From assembly GCF_014117265.1 (NCBI RefSeq), contig NZ_CP059833.1, positions 186,001 through 250,000 on the forward strand: a stretch of DNA of 64,000 nucleotides. Direction: 5' to 3'. Below are positions 59,742-64,000 of the stretch, piece by piece. Below the pieces are notes generated by a model. That model saw only the letters and a list, made by a program, of their open reading frames with translations, ran no database searches and was not told where the DNA came from. The first letter of the stretch is position 1, and each line of letters opens with the position of its first letter. A program made the translations under genes and the position numbers. Origin of the DNA: Corynebacterium hindlerae (GTDB lineage Bacteria; Actinomycetota; Actinomycetes; Mycobacteriales; Mycobacteriaceae).

Positions 59742-62399
59742 TTAGCGCTGCTCCAACTCGTGCTTTACAGCGGCAAATGCCTCGTGTAGCCCAGCAGCGT
59801 TGGTACCTGCGCCTTGTGCCATGTCCGGCTTTCCACCGCCACGGCCGTCCACGTACTGGCCCATCAACTTGACCAAGTCACCACTCTTGACGCCTCGGTC
59901 GATGGCGGACTTGGTAGCGGCGACGATGAACGGCACCTTGTCGCCGGCCTCCGCTGCCAGCACGATCACGGCGTCCTGGGCGGAGAGCTTGTCACGCATC
60001 TGCGTAGCGATGCCACGCAAGTCACCAGCCTGCACGCCCTTGGCCAACTGCGCCGTGACCACCTTGAACCCGTTGACGTTCTGAGCGGAGTCCACGTGCT
60101 TCAAGCTGTCGGCTGCGAGCTGAGCTGCGCGCATCCGCTCAACTTCTTTTTCTGCCGCCTTGAGCTTTTCAGTGAGCGCTGCGATACGATCCGGTAGTTC
60201 CTCCGATGGTGCCTTGAGCGAAGCTGCCAGACCAGCCGCAAGGGCGCGTTCTTTGGACAGGTAGCTGAAGGAATCCATGCCGGAGTAGGCCTCGATGCGA
60301 CGCACGCCGGAGCCCACGGAGGATTCACCAAGGACGGCAACTGGACCAACCTGGGACGAGTGAGACACGTGGGTACCACCACACAGCTCCATGGAGAACG
60401 GACCACCGATCTCCACCAGGCGAACTTCGTCGCCATAGTTTTCGCCAAACAGGGCTAGCGCACCCATGGCTTTGGCTTCCGCCAGGCTGGTTTCGATGGT
60501 GTTGACAGCCCAGTCGTTATCCACGGCTTGGTTGGTGATCTGCTCGATCTCGTGCAGCTGCTCCGGGGTGAGAGCCTCGGTGTAGTTAAAGTCGAACCGC
60601 AGGTAGCCAGGCTTGTTCATGGAACCGGCCTGGACAGCTGTTGGGCCGAGTACCTGGCGCAGCGCAGCGTGGATCAGGTGGGTACCGGTGTGTGCCTGAC
60701 GAGCGGCGTGACGCCACTGCTTATCCACACTCGCGGTGACCCGCTCCAGTCCCAGCTCACCTTCGGTCACCACCGCCTTGTGCACCCAAAGCTTCTTACC
60801 GATCTTCTGCACGTCCGTGACGCTCAGCAGCGCGCCACCAGCCTTGATCAGGCCACGGTCGCCCAGCTGGCCACCGGCCTCAGCGTACATCGGGGACACG
60901 TCAAGGATCACCTCGACCTCTTCGCCCTGAGATACGGACGTTTTCTTCTCCCCGCCAGAGAGCAAGCCAATGACATTGGCCTCTGCATCGAGGTTGTCGT
61001 ATCCAACGAACTCGGTCGGATTCTGATCCACCCACTCGCGGTAAATAGACAGGTCAGCGTGACCGTGCTTCTTTGCCTGGGAATCAGCCTTGGCGCGGGC
61101 CTTCTGCTCAGCCATCAGGGCGTGGAAACGGTCCTCATCCACAGACAGCCCAGCTTCTGCCGCCATTTCCAGGGTGAGGTCGATGGGGAAACCGTAGGTG
61201 TCGTGCAGTGTGAATGCTTCCGCACCGTCCAGGATGGTCTTGCCGGAAGATTTGGCCGCAGCGGCTGCTTCTTCGAAGAGCTTGGTGCCGGATTCGAGGG
61301 TGTTCAGGAAGGCCTTTTCCTCATTGACAGCCACGGCGAGGATGCGCTCGCGGCTATCCGCGATCTCCGGGTAGGACGGGGTCATGGTGTCCATGATGGT
61401 GTTCATGAACTCGGCCATGGTAGCGCCGGTAGCGCCAAGCAGTCGTGCCGAGCGGATAATGCGGCGCAACAGGCGACGCAGGATGTAGCCACGGCCTTCG
61501 TTACCTGGGGTGACGCCGTCGAGGATGAGCATCATGCCAGTGCGGGAGTGGTCAGCAATGACACGGAAACGGATGTTGTCCTCGTCCTTAGCACCGTAGG
61601 TGGCGCCGGTGAGTTTCTCCGCAACATCAATCACTGGACGCAGGAGGTCGGTCTCGTAGACGTTGTCCACGCCCTGCAGCAGGCAGGCGATACGTTCGAC
61701 GCCCATGCCGGTATCGATGTTCTGCTTCGGCAGCGGCCCGAGAATTTCAAAGTTATCCTTGCCAATGCCCTCGCCGCGTTCGTTCTGCATGAACACGAGG
61801 TTCCAGATCTCCAGGTACCGGGAATCATCGGCGATCGGGCCACCTTCCTTACCGTACTCTGGGCCGCGATCGTAGTAAATCTCGGAGCAGGGGCCGCACG
61901 GGCCAGGAACACCCATGGACCAGTAGTTGTCCGCCATGCCGAGGCGCTGAATGCGTTCCTTTGGCAGGCCAATCTGCTCGTGCCAAATGTCGGCAGCTTC
62001 GTCGTCATCCAAGTACACAGTCACCCAGAGCCGCTCTGGACCGAAGCCGTAGCCACCCTCTTCTACCGGATTGGTCAGCAGGGACCAAGCGTGCTTGATG
62101 GCGCCTTCTTTGAAGTAGTTGCCGAAGGAGAAGTTGCCCGCCATCTGGAAGAACGTGTTGTGGCGGGTGGTGATGCCGACCTCTTCGATGTCCAGGGTGC
62201 GCACGCATTTTTGGATGCTGGTGGCGGTTTCAAACGGAGGTGTCTGCTGACCCAGGAAATAGGGCTTAAAAGGGACCATGCCTGCGTTAACGAACAGCAG
62301 GTTTGGATCGTCCAGAATCAGGGACGCGCTGGGCACTGCGGTGTGGCCGGCGTTGACAAAGTGCTGGGTGAATCGTTCCCGGATTTCATGGGTCTGCAC
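59742..62399 (-). CDS. alaS: Alanyl-tRNA synthetase
   Basis: Has 885 residues. Class II catalytic core with [48 protein letters not shown], and GMGVERI; editing domain with zinc ligands HTGTHLIH and [12 protein letters not shown]-Ala domain to the end ([16 protein letters not shown]). All domains look complete. It starts the alaS-ruvX-mltG-aroE series; a decayed gene lies upstream. Confidence 0.98.
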   Translation of the reverse strand: MQTHEIRERFTQHFVNAGHTAVPSASLILDDPNLLFVNAGMVPFKPYFLGQQTPPFETATSIQKCVRTLDIEEVGITTRHNTFFQMAGNFSFGNYFKEGAIKHAWSLLTNPVEEGGYGFGPERLWVTVYLDDDEAADIWHEQIGLPKERIQRLGMADNYWSMGVPGPCGPCSEIYYDRGPEYGKEGGPIADDSRYLEIWNLVFMQNERGEGIGKDNFEILGPLPKQNIDTGMGVERIACLLQGVDNVYETDLLRPVIDVAEKLTGATYGAKDEDNIRFRVIADHSRTGMMLILDGVTPGNEGRGYILRRLLRRIIRSARLLGATGATMAEFMNTIMDTMTPSYPEIADSRERILAVAVNEEKAFLNTLESGTKLFEEAAAAAKSSGKTILDGAEAFTLHDTYGFPIDLTLEMAAEAGLSVDEDRFHALMAEQKARAKADSQAKKHGHADLSIYREWVDQNPTEFVGYDNLDAEANVIGLLSGGEKKTSVSQGEEVEVILDVSPMYAEAGGQLGDRGLIKAGGALLSVTDVQKIGKKLWVHKAVVTEGELGLERVTASVDKQWRHAARQAHTGTHLIHAALRQVLGPTAVQAGSMNKPGYLRFDFNYTEALTPEQLHEIEQITNQAVDNDWAVNTIETSLAEAKAMGALALFGENYGDEVRLVEIGGPFSMELCGGTHVSHSSQVGPVAVLGESSVGSGVRRIEAYSGMDSFSYLSKERALAAGLAASLKAPSEELPDRIAALTEKLKAAEKEVERMRAAQLAADSLKHVDSAQNVNGFKVVTAQLAKGVQAGDLRGIATQMRDKLSAQDAVIVLAAEAGDKVPFIVAATKSAIDRGVKSGDLVKLMGQYVDGRGGGKPDMAQGAGTNAAGLHEAFAAVKHELEQR

Positions 62400-63249
62400 G
62401 ACGAATGTTCCTTGCTTCGTTGGGCGATAAGTTACAGCGTCTCAGTTTACCCCGTTGCACAGTGCGCTTTTCGACGGCCACACTTTTTCTTCATTCTCGG
62501 TACTGTCGGAGCCGTGAACTCTCCCCTTCATTAGTTCAATGAAATCCGAGCCGTCGGCAGACACGGCTTGTTTTTCTCTGAGATTCAACAACGCGCACTC
62601 ACCCGGCAGATTAGCTATAAGGTTTTTCCAGACACCGTACCCACGATCGACAATCCAGCTGGTGTCCGTACGGATTTCCACCGTCACATGGACCTATACG
62701 GCCAGCCACCGTTTGCCTTGTTCTATCATCCGGATCGTCCCGATGCCCCGGTGCTGCACGCCAAGGCGCACTTGATGGCGTCATTGTCCTTGGGACCTAC
62801 CACAGTACTGTGGGGCTACGCCTCCATGTTTGCTGACCGTAGGGACCTTAGCCCAGTTCCCATGCAGATTTTCAGTTCGGGCGACAGATGCAATTGGAGG
62901 CCTTCAATACAGAGGCGTTCTACTATGCAGATCCAGCTACCCCTGACTCCGACCGGTTGGCAGCCCGCACCGATGCGTTTCGGTACTTGGGCGGGGTAGC
63001 TGCAGAGATCTTAGGCCCTGGATATGTATATCTGGATTTGTTGTGCTGGTTTCCGACTTCTTGCCACCAGATTTCACGGTCACTTTTGATGACGTCTTTA
63101 CTTTTCTGGCCGATGTGTTGGTGGACGCTGCACTGCGGCGGTACGACGCTTTGGTGGGTATCCGGGGTTTGGCCAAGCACCTAGGGTGGCAACTTTCTGA
63201 ACAGGCGACCGACACGTTCGGGCTCATACCACCCGAGGGGCCCGAAGGC
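62400..63249. other. Region between alaS and rarA without intact gene
   Basis: 850 bases separate the alaS start from the rarA stop. The first 130 or so show nothing beyond the expected alaS promoter. The remainder is the frameshifted gene described at 62568-63250. Confidence 0.6.
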
Positions 63250-63250
63250 C
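62568..63250 (+). pseudogene. Frameshifted remnant of a DUF6882-like protein gene
   Basis: Protein-like sequence continues through three different frames on the plus strand. Frame 1 (62568 to about 62878) reads FHRHMDLYGQPPFALFYHPD and KAHLMASLSLGPTTVLWGYASMF. Frame 2 (about 62880-63037) reads RQMQLEAFNTEAFYYADP and GVAAEILGPGYVYLDL. Frame 3 (from about 63040) reads VLVSDFLPPDFTVTF and DALVGIRGLAKHLGWQL. Two single-base indels would restore one frame. The GP..WGYA segment resembles DUF6882 proteins of actinobacteria, but this is uncertain. No good start or RBS remains. Confidence 0.6.
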
Positions 63251-64000
63251 TAGGACGTGCCACGCACTATCCTGCGAAGCCGGCCAAGGAAGTCATGCAA
63301 CCGCTTTTCAGCGCCATGGGTTGTCGGTTCGTAATACACAGCATCGGCTAATTCTTCCGGCACATACTGCTGGGGCACCACTCCCCTAGGATCATCGTGC
63401 GGGTAGGCGTAGCCGACTGCGTTTCCGAGCTGCTTTGCTCCGGCGTAATGGCCGTCTCGCAAATGCGGCGGCACCACACCGATGTTGCCGCTACGGACGT
63501 CGGAAAGCGCGCGGTCTATCGCAACGTACACCGCGTTCGACTTCGGCGCTGTGGCCAGGTGAATGGTGGCTTGTGCCAACGCCAGCCGTCCCTCAGGCAT
63601 CCCGATGAAACTCACAGCATGGTATGCAGCAGTGGCGGTCTGTAAGGCCGACGGGTCCGCCATCCCCACATCCTCGCTCGCATGCACCACCAGCCGTCGA
63701 GCAATAAAACGAGGATCCTCCCCCGCATCAATCATCCGGGCCAAATAATGCAGTGCGGCGTCTACGTCAGAGCCACGAATCGACTTAATGAACGCCGACG
63801 TAATGTCGTAGTGCTGGTCCCCATCCCTGTCATAACGTGCGACAGCCCGGTTGATATTCGCTCCCACGATCTCCGGAGTCAACTCTTTCCCGTCGTCCAC
63901 AGCTTCCGCAGCAGCCTCCAGGTATGTCAGCGAACGACGGGCATCACCACCGGCAAGCTGGACCAACATCTCAACGGCTTCCGCACTGGCGGTGATCCGG
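63250..64000 (-). CDS. rarA: RarA/MgsA, replication-associated recombination ATPase (C-terminal part)
   Basis: Partial; the N-terminal AAA+ domain lies beyond the right edge. About 250 residues are visible. They include the end of the lid ([19 protein letters not shown], sensor 2 region) and the C-terminal MgsA domain: [75 protein letters not shown] and [11 protein letters not shown]. RarA acts at stalled forks and binds SSB. It is usually next to alaS in actinobacteria, as here. Confidence 0.94.
   Translation of the reverse strand, partial: RITASAEAVEMLVQLAGGDARRSLTYLEAAAEAVDDGKELTPEIVGANINRAVARYDRDGDQHYDITSAFIKSIRGSDVDAALHYLARMIDAGEDPRFIARRLVVHASEDVGMADPSALQTATAAYHAVSFIGMPEGRLALAQATIHLATAPKSNAVYVAIDRALSDVRSGNIGVVPPHLRDGHYAGAKQLGNAVGYAYPHDDPRGVVPQQYVPEELADAVYYEPTTHGAEKRLHDFLGRLRRIVRGTS

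Noticed and set aside
60528..62534. 668-codon open frame on the plus strand
   Set aside because: Antisense to alaS; no domain, no RBS.

Overview
The window is a contiguous piece of a Corynebacterium-type chromosome. The grounds are gene order and protein sequence: suf genes next to mptB, an ABC exporter and ctaA; ctaB divergent from the tkt-tal-zwf-opcA-pgl block; gap-pgk-tpiA-secG; whiA-yvcK-rapZ-uvrC; the rib genes; carAB-pyr genes; and efp-pepQ-aro genes. This layout is that of Corynebacterium glutamicum and its relatives as I remember it. The species cannot be fixed from the window alone. G+C looks moderately high, near 60% by eye. Nearly everything is core metabolism and housekeeping. 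I found no prophage, CRISPR array, tRNA or rRNA, and no obvious defence or secondary-metabolite island.

Layout. 1-2.5 kb: start of sufD, then sufB and the Fe-S regulator gene sufR (minus strand). 2.6-7.0 kb: mptB, a two-gene ABC exporter and ctaA (plus). 7.0-9.3 kb: the only clearly accessory region. It holds a palindromic repeat and an IS3-like insertion sequence that appears to sit inside an older element with terminal inverted repeats. 9.3-10.3 kb: ctaB (minus). 10.5-17.0 kb: the pentose-phosphate operon (plus). 17.1-20.5 kb: secG, tpiA, pgk, gap (minus). From 20.9 to 59.7 kb almost all genes are on the minus strand: whiA-yvcK-rapZ-uvrC, a PH-domain protein gene, ribH-ribBA-ribE-ribD, rpe-rsmB-fmt-def-priA-metK-coaBC, a second copy of the inverted-repeat element, rpoZ-gmk-mihF, pyrF-carB-carA-pyrC-pyrB-pyrR, then after a short plus-strand insert (SDR protein and two YbjN-like proteins) ppk2, nusB-efp-pepQ-aroQ-aroB-aroK-aroC, a small prepilin peptidase gene, aroE, mltG and ruvX. 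alaS, a frameshifted pseudogene and the 3' part of rarA close the window.

How the genes work together. The tkt block supplies NADPH and pentoses. Ribulose-5-phosphate and GTP feed the rib genes, and pentose phosphate (through PRPP) feeds the pyr genes. Erythrose-4-phosphate feeds the aro genes. CtaA and CtaB make heme A for the cytochrome aa3 oxidase. PyrR probably controls its operon through an RNA hairpin just before its own ribosome binding site. SufR probably controls both itself and the suf genes from the divergent sufR-mptB region.

The most unusual items are the two copies of an undescribed (to me) inverted-repeat element, one of them split by an IS; the two related 60-bp palindromes at 7.03 and 17.02 kb; the -1 frameshift heptamer in the IS; the probable PyrR RNA site; the absence of ppc from its expected place; and a decayed gene beside alaS. 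I did not find a convincing wholly new multi-gene system.
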